A stretch of 64,000 nt of DNA, from contig NC_064819.1 in assembly GCF_024166365.1 (NCBI RefSeq), forward strand, positions 164,056,793-164,120,792, given 5' to 3'. Below are positions 10,733-21,729 of this stretch, one piece after another; position 1 is the first letter of the stretch; each line of letters opens with the position of its first letter. Below the pieces are notes generated by a model, which was given only the letters and a program-made list of their open reading frames with translations, made no database searches and was not told the DNA's origin. The position numbers were made by a program, and so were the translations under genes. Origin of the DNA: Elephas maximus indicus. Taxonomy: Eukaryota > Chordata > Mammalia > Proboscidea > Elephantidae.

Positions 10733-11017
10733 ATGTTGGCTGAAAGCAAAGAATACCAGAAAGATGTTTATCTGTGTTTCATTGGCTATGCAAAGGCATT
10801 CGACTGTGTGGATCATAACAAATTATGGACAACATTGCAAAGAATAAGGATTCCAGAACTTTTACTTGTGCTCATGCAGAACCTATACATAGACCAAGAG
10901 GCAGCCCTTCAAACAGAACAAGGGGATACTGTATGGTTTAAAATCAGGAAAGGTATGTGTCAGGCTTGTTTTCTTTCACCATACCTATTCAATCTGTATG
11001 CTGACCAAATAATCTGA
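10733..11017 (+). pseudogene. RTE RT palm fragment, copy D
   Basis: A 94-codon open stretch covering motif A (catalytic Asp lost, I-G-Y) and motif B-like G-M-C-Q-A-C-F-L-S-P. It ends with Y-L-F-N-L-Y-A-D-Q-I-I and a stop. Decayed transposon coding sequence. Confidence 0.82.
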
Positions 11018-11875
11018 GAAGCCAGGCTACACCAAGAAGAATGCGGCATCAGGATTGGAGGAAGACTCATCAACAACCTGCAATATACAGATGACACAAC
11101 CTTGCTTGCTGAAAATAAAGAGGACTTGAAGCACTTACTGATAAAGACCAAAGACCATAGACTTCAGTATGGATGATACCTCAACATAAAGAAAACAAAA
11201 ATCTTCACAACTGGACCAATAAGCAACATCATGATAAATGGAGAAAATACTGAAGTTGTCAAGATTTAATTTTACTTGGATCCACCATCAACGCCCATGG
11301 AAACAGCAGTTAAGAAATCAAATGATGTACTGCATTGGGCAAATATGCTCCAAAAGACCTCTTTAAAGTGTTGAAAAGCAAAGATGTCACTTTCAGGACT
11401 AAGGTGCTCCTGACCCAAAAAAAAAAAAAATTTCAAGCCATGGTATTTTCAATCACCTTATATGCATGTGAAAGCTGGACAATGAATAAGGAACACTGAA
11501 GAAGAATTGATTCTTTTGAATTATGGTGCTGGTGAAGAATATTCGATATACTAGTGACTGCCAGAAAAACAAACAAATCTGTATTGGAAGAAGTACAGCC
11601 AGAATGCTCCTTAGAAGGGAGGATGGAGAGATGTCATCTTATGTACTTTGGACTTGTTATCAGGAGGGACCAATCCCTGGAGAAGGACACCATGCTTGGT
11701 AAAGTAAAGGGTCAGCAATTAAGAGGAAAATCCTAGATAAGATAGATTGACACAGTGGTTGCAACAATGGGCTCAAGCATAGCAACAATCGTGAGGATAG
11801 TGCAGAACTGGGCAGTGTTTCATTCATAGGATCACTATGAGTCAGAACCAACTCAACGGCACCTAACAGCACTAG

Positions 11876-11940
11876 GGTGTTTTTTGCATTAGTTATAAAT
11901 CTTAAGCAATTTTGAAAGTGCTCCGACTAAAAACTAAGAA
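11876..11940 (-). mobile_element. old L1, outer segment 3 (tentative)
   Basis: Resumes after the RTE copy D target-site duplication with a reverse-L1-like sequence ('gttataaatcttaag'). Too short and diverged to be certain. Confidence 0.4.
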
Positions 11941-12182
11941 ATTTTCTCCATATGGACCCTAAGACTCATTGGTGGCAGCAAGGCTGCCACATCATATGAG
12001 CTCAGGGGGCCCCAGTCTCACTGCAGGCGATTTGAATGGTGTCCCCTAGTATGCACAGCAGTATGCAGTGGCCAGGGATTCCAAAGACATTGTCTACATA
12101 GACTGGAAAGAAAAAAAAAAAAAAACACAGCTGAGATTAAATTAAACTGAGCTCCTACCTAACCAAGTTGATTTCTAACCAG
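11941..12182. other. non-coding gap
   Basis: No gene recognised; contains an A-run at 12111-12125. Confidence 0.4.
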
Positions 12183-12184
12183 TG

Positions 12185-12510
12185 ATGACAGAGGTCTGCA
12201 AATTTTGTGTTGTAACAGGCCAGAGAGTAAATAGTTTAGGCTTTGCAGGCCATTTTGGCCAATTACTGAACTCTGCTGGGATAACATGAAAAGCAGCCTT
12301 AGACTACACATAAATGAATACTGTGGCTTTGTTCAAATAAAACTTTATTTACAAAACACTAAAATTTGAATTTCATATAATTTTCATGTGTCACAAAATA
12401 TTATTCCTTTGATTTCTTTTCAACCTTTTAAAAATGTAATCACCATTCTTAGCTCATGCGCCATACAAAAACAAGCGGCAGGCCACATCTGGCCCTTGAG
12501 CACACTTTGC
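12185..12510 (+). mobile_element. ancient non-autonomous DNA transposon (mammalian, hAT-like)
   Basis: Matches the widespread mammalian repeat with 'ggctttgcaggccat', 'ataaaactttatttac' and a closing 'ggccacatctggccc'. Subfamily not assigned. A diverged insert (about 12350-12460) splits it. Confidence 0.65.
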
Positions 12511-12849
12511 TATTGTAAGATAAATATCTTGTTCATACAGCTCTACTAGAGTATAGGGAAGGGGCCTATTCTGATTTGTGAGCAGAAGTGATGTGCATCG
12601 CTTCCAGGCAGGATCTTTAGAAGCCATCACATGTTCCCACCAATTATCTTTTCCTTCACCCTTAGCAGTGCCCCTGCCAGTCAGCCTGAATGAGATATAA
12701 ACCCTTATTGATACAAATCACCAAGATTTGCGGGTCACTTTGTTACCACACATACCTTAGCTCATGCTAGCTGATACCCATCTCAACAGTTTATTTTGTA
12801 TTTGTCCTTGCTTGGCTCCCGTAGGTTTTTGTGTTTAAAAGTCTTTAGT
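12511..12849. other. non-coding gap
   Basis: No gene or repeat recognised. Confidence 0.35.
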
Positions 12850-12990
12850 TAAGCCTCAGTTTCTTCATCTATAAATTGACAATTCTATATACTCTTATAA
12901 GGTTGTTATGAGGATTAAAATTAGGCAATAAATGTGAAAACTGATTTGTAAATTGAAAAGCACATAGAAAGGTTATTATTATCAAGTACC
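12850..12990 (+). mobile_element. MIR SINE, 3' half
   Basis: Sense MIR core: 'cctcagtttcttcatct', followed by 'ggttgttatgaggattaaa' and 'aagcacatagaaagg'. Confidence 0.75.
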
Positions 12991-14015
12991 CCTAAAACAA
13001 GGCAGATTCTACAAAACACTCCAAAACACGTAAAAAGCACTATGGGGAGGGAGTGACTGATGGTAACTCAGACAGTGGGAGTCTTCAGGAGAAAGTGGCA
13101 TTGCACTAGATATTGAAAGACTGCCAGTATTCAAGTAGAAACACACACAAACTTTTGTGTAGGTAGGTACAGCCCTACCCTGGCATAATTTTGAATTACC
13201 TTACTCTCTGCCCGTGTTTGAGTTCCTCATACTAGAATCTGTTCATTAAATTTGGGGGGTGTTCTATTTACAGGTAAACAGCTTGTAATAGAAGAAAACT
13301 CTGAAATATTCATTCTGAAATCTTATATTTTAAGTTATTTCAACTCAAGAGTGAAAGCAGCCCACAGGAGTTAGTGACATAATTGCTCTTTTAACAGTCC
13401 AGACCATCCTGAACACATTTAATTATTCCATAATTACTCATACTTATGGCCCAGTGTGGAAATTTTATGAAGATTATCGATCTTTATGATGAATATAAAA
13501 GAAAAGCAGTCATTATTCTCTGTCCCCAGGTCTCCTCCCCTTTTTAACGAGGACAAACACCTCTCTCTGGGCAATTGGGAAAGTTAGGGACAGGCCTGGA
13601 GGCCAGAAATATCACAGTTGGGAGCCTGGAAACCTCAAAAAAGGGTAAAGGTATAAAATGCTTACAGATTTCCAAAAATATTTCACCTTCAGTTTATCTT
13701 TCCCAGATTCACAAATCACAAGCATTCCCTGAGACGCCCAACTAACTGTTCAGTTAGAAAAGATCTTGCAAAACTCAAATTTTGTGAAAGTCAAAAACAT
13801 TTCAGCATAATTTTTCCTTCCTTTTGGTCTATCCTAGCAACCTCAGAGCTCACTTTTACAGTACGAAAATAAGTGTAGGCTCTGAATCTATTGACTCCCC
13901 CATGACTAGCCACAGAGTCAGTGTTACAACACTGTACCTTTCCCTTTACATCTTCAGTCAGACTTCAGACTTCTAGCCTCTCCTAAACCATTGCTCTGCA
14001 TTTAGGCTTCAGCCA
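12991..14015. other. non-coding gap
   Basis: About 1 kb of apparently unique sequence. No ORF, splice context or repeat that I can support. Confidence 0.4.
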
Positions 14016-14017
14016 GT

Positions 14018-14213
14018 CAGTCAGCCATTTCCCACCAAGTCAGTTCCAACCCACGTATGTCAGAATAGAACTGGGCTCCACAGGATTTTCGATGACTGAT
14101 TTTTCAGCAGATTGCCAGGCCTTTCTCCCAAGGCACCTCTGGGTGGACTTGAACCACCAAACTTTGAGTTGGCAGCCAAGTGTGTTACCTGTTCGCACCA
14201 CCCAGGGACTCCG
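14018..14213 (-). mobile_element. AfroSINE, long variant
   Basis: Antisense. Tail-like left end 'accaagtcagttccaaccca'; the tRNA-like head at right ends 'ccacccagggactcc'. Has the extra central segment (14090-14150) found in the about 200-bp variant. Possible ttaggctt target-site duplication at about 14003 and 14219. Confidence 0.85.
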
Positions 14214-15190
14214 TACTTAGGCTTAGGAGGCAATTAACGGAAATATGACACAAATAACACCGATATAAGTTTAGGTATCACGAACCCTATAGTCACCAAA
14301 ATACTAACAGAAAAAACAGGAAAGACCTGCTCATAGCTCCTATTGCTCCCACAGTCGACTCGGATCCTGTAAGAGCACAACTTTCTGTAACTCTAATATT
14401 ATGTGTTTAATGGAACAATTTGAGGGAAGTATTGTAGGTATAAGACCAGCATTGCTTAAGTGAGGGAGCTATCTGCTTACATTGGGTAGCAAACCAGTAT
14501 TAAATCTCAGACCTTACCTATTCCAAGTGACACTATAAGCACCCCACTGCCCATGAAGAGCACCACTTTCCCCTTTTGTAGCTCTTTTAAGAATCGGCAA
14601 GTATAAAATAAAGCTCTTAGCCACTTATTCAGTATCTCTCATAGAGAGATCACTGTGTTCATACAAAGTCTCTCCTCCTGAAGCTTACAGTCTACCTAGG
14701 AAACAAGAGAGAGATGTGAGCCATTAAAAACCAGCACAAGACTTGAGTGCCTGTACAAAGTAATTCTGTGGCTGCACAAGCTTAAACAACTGAGGAGCAA
14801 TGCACACAGCAGTTCTTCAAGAATTCAGAGTGAGAAAGATATGTCTATGGCCTGGAATGGTCAGGGGGATGCCTGAGGTAGAAGGTGGACCTGATCTAAG
14901 GATGGATATAATTTTTTATTTTCTTTGTGAAAATAAGGACAGATAACATTCCAAACATACTCAATACACTAGCAGTCTCCGAGAAGGAATATGCTTAGGG
15001 AATTCAAAGCCCAAATATGAGTCATGCAGGATAAGATTGACAAGGCAGATTGTGGACCAATCGTGAGGGTCCTGGAATGCCAGGCTATGGAGTTCAGAGC
15101 CCAACCTAGGCGTGAGCAGGAAGCATGATCCTCTACTTAGGCCCGTAACAGAGGTTAAGAGCCCAGCCTCAGTTTCTCGGCAAAGAATAA
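14214..15190. other. non-coding gap
   Basis: No gene. 14620-14760 ('cttacagtctacctaggaaac') resembles an old interspersed repeat of uncertain family. Confidence 0.35.
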
Positions 15191-15191
15191 A

Positions 15192-15308
15192 GTGTACGTG
15201 TGTGTGTGTGTGTTGTGTGCATGTGGTGTTGTGTATGTGTGTGTGGTGTGTGATATGTGTACGGTGTGTGTGTGTATGGTGTGTGTGGCTATGTGTTTGT
15301 GTGTATTG
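15192..15308 (+). repeat. (GT)n-rich microsatellite, interrupted
   Basis: About 117 bp of GT/TG repeats with TAT, GGT and GTTG interruptions. It creates the meaningless Cys/Val-rich ORF on the plus strand and the His/Thr-rich ORF on the minus strand. Confidence 0.95.
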
Positions 15309-15352
15309 GTTAGTACAAGGTCCGCTTAGAATAAGTCTTAAGTGGTTACTAA

Positions 15353-15513
15353 ACCAAAAACCCATTGCTGTTGAGTCGATTCCAACTCGCAGCGACCCTA
15401 TAGGGCAAAGCAGAACTGCCCCACAGAGTTTCTAAGGAGCACCTGGTAGACTGGAACTCCCGACCTTTTGGTCAGCAGCCATAGCTCTTAACCACTATGC
15501 CACCAAGGTTTCC
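15353..15513 (-). mobile_element. AfroSINE
   Basis: Full-length antisense copy with probable target-site duplication aagtggttactaa (15340-15352) and aagtgcatactag (15514-15526). Confidence 0.92.
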
Positions 15514-15526
15514 AAGTGCATACTAG

Positions 15527-16914
15527 TTCTTATTATTTTTGGTAAATATTTCATCATCTCTGTTGAGGCGTTTCATGGCCTTTGTGCACAGCTCTACCGG
15601 AAAAAGAATGACCCGCTTTTCCCACAACAACTAAAGTTCTACTTCCTAACTGCACCCCAAACAAAAAGAAGGTAACAGGCAGAAGAAAGGTCCTGAATCT
15701 GGGGTCCTGTGAATAATTCCCCAGCGCGAAGTCTGTTTCTCCTATAGCTTCCCCTGGCATCCAAGAACTGAGAATCTTGCCCAGTAGTGCACCAGAAACA
15801 GTGATTAAGATAGACATCTTCTGAAACAAATCAGAAACTTTTTTTAAAGGGGGAAAAGGCTGAGCTTCCACAGTATAAATATTACTAGATGGCCTCAGGC
15901 TCAGATGCCATTTGCAAACTACTCAAGTTGTGCTCTTGCAATTTATGACATTTAACAGAGCCCCTGGAGAGAACTTCAGTCCTGCCTTCACTCCAGAGCC
16001 AAATATTAGCCTCCTTGTGTTAATGAGGGCAAGTCAGGGAAGAAGAGTAAGAAGGGAGATCATTTGAGTGATTTTGCTTGTTAACTTTCAGTCCTCTTCT
16101 CTCTCCATTGCCCTTCCTCCTCCCATGCTCCAGAAAGCTGAATGTTATCAGGACGTAGGTTTAGTGCCCTCCCCTCACTTGGCACCAGTGCTGGAGACAG
16201 AACATGCCTCATCGCCCCAAGTGTCACAGGCTGCTCGGCCCTAACACCTAGGATTACATTAAGGAATGGGAGGGCCCTAAACACTGATAATCTGTGGTGC
16301 CTTCTCCTCTGCTTACTCATGCAGATATGAGGATATGAGAGTTATTTATATATATATAATATAAACATCATTTATTAGCATATATAGAGTAATATCAAAC
16401 ACTGTGTCCCGAACAACAGACAATAAAAAACTAAATTCGCTTGATACATAAATTAAAACTATTCATGGTAGAAATAATAATATTTCCAGTATTTTTTGGA
16501 CATTTGCTATGTTAGTATGATATCAAATTATTACCTGTTACTATTATATTAACTTTATGCTAGGTTACATCCATGTGCATGTCAAACATATTCTAAAGTT
16601 AGTCATAAATACTGTTTACTGAACTTAAGACATAACTCTATACATAAATGCTATACAGTTAAAAACTGACCTCACCGAATCCACTGCCAACAGTCAACTT
16701 ATTCAAGTGCCCTTGATTTTGTGCATCATTTGGGACTTGAGATTCCACTGGTTGTTTGCCAGGATGCACATAAGGCCATACCCTTGTGTTCATATCGTGG
16801 CAAAGGGCATGGCTGACCCTCCCGACTGGAGTTGCTTGATCAGCAGACGTGGATGTATAAGACAGTTCTCTCAAAATAGATCACAGGCCTGTTATCTATT
16901 AAAATAACCCACCC
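15527..16914. other. non-coding gap
   Basis: Nothing recognised. AT dinucleotide run at 16345-16363. ORFs of 105 and 79 aa on the minus strand lack recognisable features. Confidence 0.4.
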
Positions 16915-16923
16915 TGCCCAGTA

Positions 16924-17090
16924 GGGAGCCCTGTGGGCACAGTGGTTAAGAGCTCGGCTACTAACCAAAAAGTCGCCAGTTCAAATCCACCAGCTGCTCC
17001 TTGGAAACCTATGGGGCAGTTCTACTCTGTCCTACACGGTCACTGTGAGTTGGAATTGACTCTATGGCAACAGGTTTGGTTTTTGGCTTT
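16924..17090 (+). mobile_element. AfroSINE
   Basis: Sense copy from ggagccctgtgggc to the ggtttggtttttgg tail. Flanked by a perfect 9-bp repeat tgcccagta at 16915-16923 and 17095-17103. Confidence 0.92.
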
Positions 17091-17302
17091 GTCTTGCCCA
17101 GTAACCACTTATGTTGGATTCAACTGCAAAACGAGTGAATATACCAAGAGTTAAACTCAACAGATCACCCTGACCTCGTTTATTAGAACGAAATAGTATA
17201 CTCCCAAAAGACCCACCAAGATTTTCAATTACACAGGAAGGGATTGTAGGAGACGGATGCCAACGAAGGTGCTGAAGTGGTAGGGGCCTCATACCATACT
17301 TG

Positions 17303-17456
17303 TACCCACTGCCATCGAGTCAATTCTGACTCATAGTGACCCTATAGGGCAGAGTAGAACTGCCCCATAGAGTTTCCAAGGAGCAGCTGGTGGATTCGAA
17401 CTGCTGACCTTTTAGTTAGCATCCCAGCACTTAACCATTGTGCCACCATGGCTCTA
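17303..17456 (-). mobile_element. AfroSINE
   Basis: Antisense copy, tail at left (actgccatcgagtcaattct) and tRNA-like head at right (cttaaccattgtgccacc). Confidence 0.9.
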
Positions 17457-17900
17457 CAGCTTAATTAACAACCATGTGCGTAGGCACCCTCATTACCCTG
17501 TGTGAATTTTATTTTCAGCCAGCACATTCTCACACACTGGAGCTGGTATCGGTTTCATTAGTGCCCTGCCAGTTCCCTTCCACTGCAGCACTCACTTTTC
17601 CTTGTATCCTCTCTGCTTGTCATCTATGGGTCTTTGCTTTGGACAACTGGTGCCCCTGTATTATTGATGCCTTATACACATGCTTACCATGTTTATTGGG
17701 TAATCGGTCCCTGCCAACAACCCAGGGCAGCTGGGCAGGGAGGACAGGAAGATACACAGAGAGGGAGCTGGAGTGGTGGACACCAGCAGGTCCACTGGTC
17801 TCATCCAGGCTTCCCCCACTACCTCTTTCACCCCAGCCCCTGAACAGATGTGGCCCTGCTGAAAACAAATTTTAGGCCCCCAGCAAGGAAGGATTTGTAC
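17457..17900. other. non-coding gap
   Basis: No repeat recognised. ORFs of 133 aa (+) and 82 aa (-) overlap here without domain or splice evidence; considered chance. Confidence 0.4.
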
Positions 17901-17913
17901 TTTTATGCAACAT

Positions 17914-18109
17914 ACCCGTTGCCAGCAAGTCAGTTCCGACTCACAGTGACCCTATAGGACAGAGTAGAACTGCCCCACTGGGTTTCCAAGGCTACAGTCT
18001 TCATGGAAGCAGGCTAGGGCATCTTTCTCCCTTGGAGTAGCTGGTGGGTTCAAACTGCTGACCCTTCACTTAGCAGCCAAGAGTTTAAACACTGTGCCAC
18101 CAGGTCTCC
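17914..18109 (-). mobile_element. AfroSINE, long variant
   Basis: Antisense, with the extra central block 'ggctacagtcttcatggaag'. Perfect 12-bp target-site duplication tttatgcaacat at 17902-17913 and 18110-18121. Confidence 0.93.
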
Positions 18110-18121
18110 TTTATGCAACAT

Positions 18122-18490
18122 TGTGGAGCCAAAGTCCACTTCTGGAAAGGAGACTAGTCATTTGAATCAGCCCCCATCCCTACCCACGATGATCCCCAGC
18201 TGTCAGCCCTTTTTGGGCAGGGCATTTAGTTCTCTAGGCCTAGGGTTGACAGATTTAGCAAAATCATAATAATAATAATAATTTTTATTTACATATGTTC
18301 CATGCAATATTTGGGACAGACTTATACAAAAAAATGTGTTTTTTTAATTTAAAATTCAAATTTCATTGGGCTCCTGTATTTTATCTGGCAACCCTGTCAA
18401 GGCCTCAGTTTCCTCATTTGTAAATGGAATATTAAACTAGATCAGTGATTGTCAGACTTTTTAAGAGCAAAAATGTTTTATAAAAAAAAA
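18122..18490. other. non-coding gap with MIR trace and AAT repeat
   Basis: Short (aat)n at 18266-18282. A MIR core ('ggcctcagtttcctcattt') lies at 18398-18425, probably part of the MIR that resumes at 18955. Confidence 0.45.
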
Positions 18491-18558
18491 ATCTTACCCA
18501 GGGTTGTCCCTGTGCGCTGAGCCCGCAGGGGCTGTGGTACTGCCCAGGGAGCGCGGCC

Positions 18559-18950
18559 ATGGCGCGGACACTTCCTCGTCAGCACTGGGACATGCCCCAC
18601 GGCACCAAGTGCCACCGCGAGGCCTGGGCCAGCACCACCATCGGGGCAGGGAGCCACCGGCCTGGGTGTCTCCGCCTACAGCATCACTCTTAAGCCCCCA
18701 GACTCTTTCCAAGGGGGTGGCAAGGGCAGGGCGATACTGTTTACCGCAGCCGCCATCGGCGCCACGGTCAGCCTCGCCTCCTATGTCAGCGCCCAGGTAC
18801 TGGGAAGCCCGTCGACCCCCGACGACCCTTAACTCCTTCACTAGAGGCTGTGCCCAGGCCTGACCCTCGGAGCGCAAGCGCACAGAGAGGGGAGCCGCCT
18901 CCCGCGTGTACGTGGGCTCGGCGGCTGCCCGGGTCAAGATGGGGAAAGCA
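18559..18950 (+). pseudogene. NDUFA11P: NDUFA11 processed pseudogene (complex I subunit retrocopy)
   Basis: An island of GC-rich sequence whose three reading frames together spell the order of NDUFA11, the accessory membrane subunit of mitochondrial complex I. The ATG at 18559 starts a stretch with R-Q-H-W-D-M-P-H-G-T-K-C-H-R-E-A (family: Q-Y-W-D-I-P-D-G-T-D-C-H-R-K-A). After a frameshift near 18645 come A-Y-S-I-T-L-K-P-P-D-S-F and F-T-A-A-A-I-G-A-T, then D-D-P. A second shift near 18828 leads to L-N-S-F-T-R-G-C-A and finally V-Y-V-G-S-A-A-A-R-V-K-M-G. An in-frame stop also follows G-C-A-Q-A. No introns interrupt it, so it is a retrocopy. The last about 13 codons and any poly(A) are missing. 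It is non-functional. Family assignment is from motif order, not a database search. Confidence 0.85.
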
Positions 18951-18954
18951 CAAC

Positions 18955-19065
18955 TCAGTGACGTTGGACAAAGGGCTTAACCTCTCTGAATATCAGTTTC
19001 TTGATCACAGAGTTGTCATTATAATAATTAAGATAATACATATTAAAGAGTTTCATGCATGAAAG
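18955..19065 (+). mobile_element. MIR SINE fragment
   Basis: 'gacgttggacaaagggctta', 'cctctctgaatatcagtttc' follow the MIR core. It adjoins the NDUFA11 retrocopy, which may have inserted into it. Confidence 0.65.
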
Positions 19066-19074
19066 ATGCCAAAC

Positions 19075-19555
19075 CCCTCCACAAAATAGTATGATTCCAT
19101 TTCTATAAAACTCTTAAAAATGCAAACCAATACAAAAAAAAAAAGATAGTGGTTCCTTAGGAATGGGGGTAAACCCATTGCCATCGAGTTGATTCCAAAT
19201 CATAGCGACCCTATAGGACAGGGTAGAACAGCCCCATAGAGTCTCCAAGGAGTGGTTGGTGGATTAAAATTAAAATTGCCAACCATTTGGTTAGCAGCAG
19301 GGCTCCAAACCACAAGGACACCAGAGCTCCCAAATGAGGTTAGGCAGTGGGAAAAGGAAGGGCAGAAGGGAGGGATTACCAAAGGGCACAAGGAAACTTT
19401 GGCAATGATGAGCATGTTCGCTGTCTTAATTGTGGTGATGGTGTCATGATGTATACATATGTCAAAACATCAAATTGTACTCTTTAACTATGTGCAGTTT
19501 ACTGAATGTTGATTAGATCTTAATAAAGCTATTTATAAATAAACAAATAAAAGAA
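19075..19555 (+). mobile_element. L1 3' end, interrupted by an AfroSINE
   Basis: 19075-19170 ('tagtatgattccatttctat') and 19333-19555 ('gtcttaattgtggtgatggt', 'catatgtcaaaacatcaaa', terminal 'aataaagct') are the typical 3' UTR of an older L1. Confidence 0.85.
19171..19332 (-). mobile_element. AfroSINE nested in L1 3' UTR
   Basis: Antisense full-length copy; the head end at right has decayed (ccacaaggacaccagagctcc). Confidence 0.88.
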
Positions 19556-19839
19556 CGTCAAGTATTGAAAAGTAATACACAGATGTTACTATTATCTTTG
19601 TTATGCTTATTTTTATCCTGGCAAAAAAGTGTGGCAGCTAGCAATGACTCCTGGGTTTGAGGATTATCATTTTTTCCCTACAGACAAGCACATTTCTTAA
19701 AACAAAATTTCAAACTCTGTAACTCTGTCCACGCCCAAGCCTCATGGAAAGTTCCCATCTCAGAGGTATAAAGACTTTGAATATCATCTAGGCCAACCCT
19801 CTACCAAATGCATCCTTGACTCCTCTCCCTGCCTATACC

Positions 19840-20578
19840 CTTACATCCAAGTCCTGTTGAGTCTCTCCCGTACCCATCTCCCATACCTTGTCATATTTCT
19901 CTTCCTCACTGTCCTCAACTGACCAGGTACTACCAAGACTTGCCTGGACCGCTGCAAAGCTTCCTCCTGGTCTCTGCATACTTTAGCCTTGCTCCCCTTC
20001 AATCCATTATCCATACTTCAGCTAGAGCACTCTTTTTAATGCAAATACAATCATGTCACCCTACTGCTTAAAACCTTAAGGTGGGTTCCCATTGCCCTTG
20101 GAAAAAGACTCAAAATCCCTACCATGGCCTACGAGATCCCCGTGATACAGCCCCCGTTCATCCAGAGCCTGTACCACTCTTGTTGTCTCTGCTGTAGCCA
20201 ATCTGGGCTTCTTTCAATGTGCCATGCTCCTTAACTCCAGACCTTCCCGTATTCTCACAAGCTATTCTCTCTCCCTGAACTATTCTGTGCCCTCTCTCCC
20301 CTAGCCAACTCATCCTTTCAGTTTCAGCAGAAACATCACTTTCTCAGGGATGCTTTAATTAATTCCCCAAAGTCCGGTTTCGCTACTTCACATTCCCAAT
20401 GCATCATGCTTTCATTTTGGTAATTAATTGTGTAATATCTGTCTTCCTGCCTTAAGGACCAACACAGAAATTATATCTACCTTATTCACGTCTACATTTT
20501 CACCACCATAGTGCCTTGTACATAGTAGGTGCTCAATAAATTATATTGTTGAATACATTAATGAATGCAGAACTTTCT
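19840..20578 (+). mobile_element. L2 LINE 3' region
   Basis: Sense L2. Ordered matches include 'gccttgctccccttcaatcc', 'tcagcagaaacatcacttt', 'tagtgccttgtacatagtagg', 'tgctcaataaat' and the terminal 'ttgaatacattaatgaatg'. About 740 bp, contiguous. Confidence 0.88.
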
Positions 20579-20739
20579 GCAGTAGTTAAGGTAGTGTTCT
20601 ATTATAACATGCCCACGTGCAGTAAATTTAAAGTTTTACCAAATTTGTAGAAGTGATCTCCTACTTTATAAGCTAAGATCGCCTATGACAAGTCTCGAAA
20701 ACAAACTGAAGAACTTTGTCAGTGGTAATTATGATTCCT

Positions 20740-21205
20740 TAATTCAAAGATAATATGTCATCTGTTAGATTGGCAGAGCCTAAAAAGACATGCTCTATGT
20801 TGATGAAAGTGTAGGGAAGCAAGGCCTCTCAGTCACTGTCAGTGCGAATATAAATTCACACAATCTTTTGGTGAGACACTTGACAATATATATTCATATT
20901 TAAGAAATAAAATGTATTGCCACATTGCTTATAATAGCAAAAAATTAAAAACAAACCAGATAGCCATCAAAAGAGAACTGGTTAAATAAAGTATGTCCAT
21001 CAATTGAATCCTATGATACCATTTAAAAGAATATCAACTGAAAGCAACTAACAACAACAATATGTGCTAATAAGGAAAAATGTCCAATATATACTACCAA
21101 ATATAAAAATAAGAAGCTGAATAGTAGGTAAGATTTTGTAAAATAAATATTAGTGATGCATGGGAAAAAGCCACAAAAACATAATGCAAAATTGGAGGAG
21201 ATAGA
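20740..21205 (+). mobile_element. old L1 (L1M) ORF2 end/3' UTR
   Basis: 'cattgcttataatagcaaaa', 'agatagccatcaaaagag', 'gttaaataaagtatgtcc' in order, then a degraded 3' UTR. Contains a short caactaacaacaacaa that may be the remnant of an RTE-type tail (21046-21060). Confidence 0.75.
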
Positions 21206-21221
21206 TGGGGTTAAATGGTAT

Positions 21222-21722
21222 CACGGATTGAATTATGTCCCCCTAAAAATGTGTATCAATTTGGCTGGGCCATGATTTCCAGCATTGTCTGGTTGTCCTC
21301 CGTTTTGTGATTGTAATTTTATGTTAAAAAGGATTAGGGTGGGAACGTAATACCACCCTTACCCAGGTCACATCCCTGAGCCAATGTAAAGGGAGCTTCC
21401 CTGCGGTGTGGCCTGTACCACCTTTTATCTCTCAAGAGATAAAAAGGAAACGGAAACAAGCAGTGAGTTAGGGACCTCAAAGCACCAAGAAAGCAGTGCC
21501 AGGAGCAGAGCATGTCCTTTGGACCCAGGGTCCTTGCGTGGAGAAGCTCCCAGTTGGGGGAAGATTAACAAGAAGGCCAACAGAGAGAGAAAGCCTTCCA
21601 CTGGAGCTGATGCCCTCAGTTTGGATTTTTAGCCTACTTTACTGTGAGAAAATGAACTTCTCTTCGTTAAAGCCATCCACTTGTGGTATTTCTGTTATAG
21701 CAGCACTAGATAACTTAGATAA
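21222..21722 (+). mobile_element. LTR-like repeat (MaLR-like), about 500 bp
   Basis: Starts 'tatcacggattgaattatgt' and ends 'tagcagcactagataactta'. The 3' portion, 'ctgtgagaaaatgaacttct' and 'cgttaaagccatccacttgt', is like MaLR solo LTRs (MLT1 type). No internal retroviral genes. The ORFs of 74 and 97 aa here are read-through of this repeat. Confidence 0.7.
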
Positions 21723-21729
21723 GTGGGTT

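Larger units (their letters stand above)
9835..11875 (+). mobile_element. RTE1/BovB-like LINE, copy D, internally deleted
   Basis: Begins with the RTE 5' terminus (9840-9882, matching the 5' end of copy C) and then jumps directly to the linker region at 9883, omitting the remaining 5' UTR and the endonuclease. It continues to the terminal cctaacagc tail at about 11870. Flanked by ggtgtttttccat (9822-9834) and ggtgttttttgcat (11876-11889), a probable 13-bp target-site duplication within an L1. The RT box reads Y-T-D-D near 11083-11095. Multiple stops are present. Confidence 0.9.

Noticed and set aside
15112..15435. Cys/Val-rich 107-aa ORF
   Set aside because: Produced by the (GT)n microsatellite and the neighbouring AfroSINE.
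16924..17000. tRNA genes at AfroSINE heads
   Set aside because: A- and B-box-like sequences are present, but no complete cloverleaf and the copies are dispersed; they are SINE promoters.
18494..18937. 147-aa minus-strand ORF and 119-aa plus-strand ORF in the GC-rich island
   Set aside because: Both are out-of-frame or antisense readings of the NDUFA11 retrocopy.
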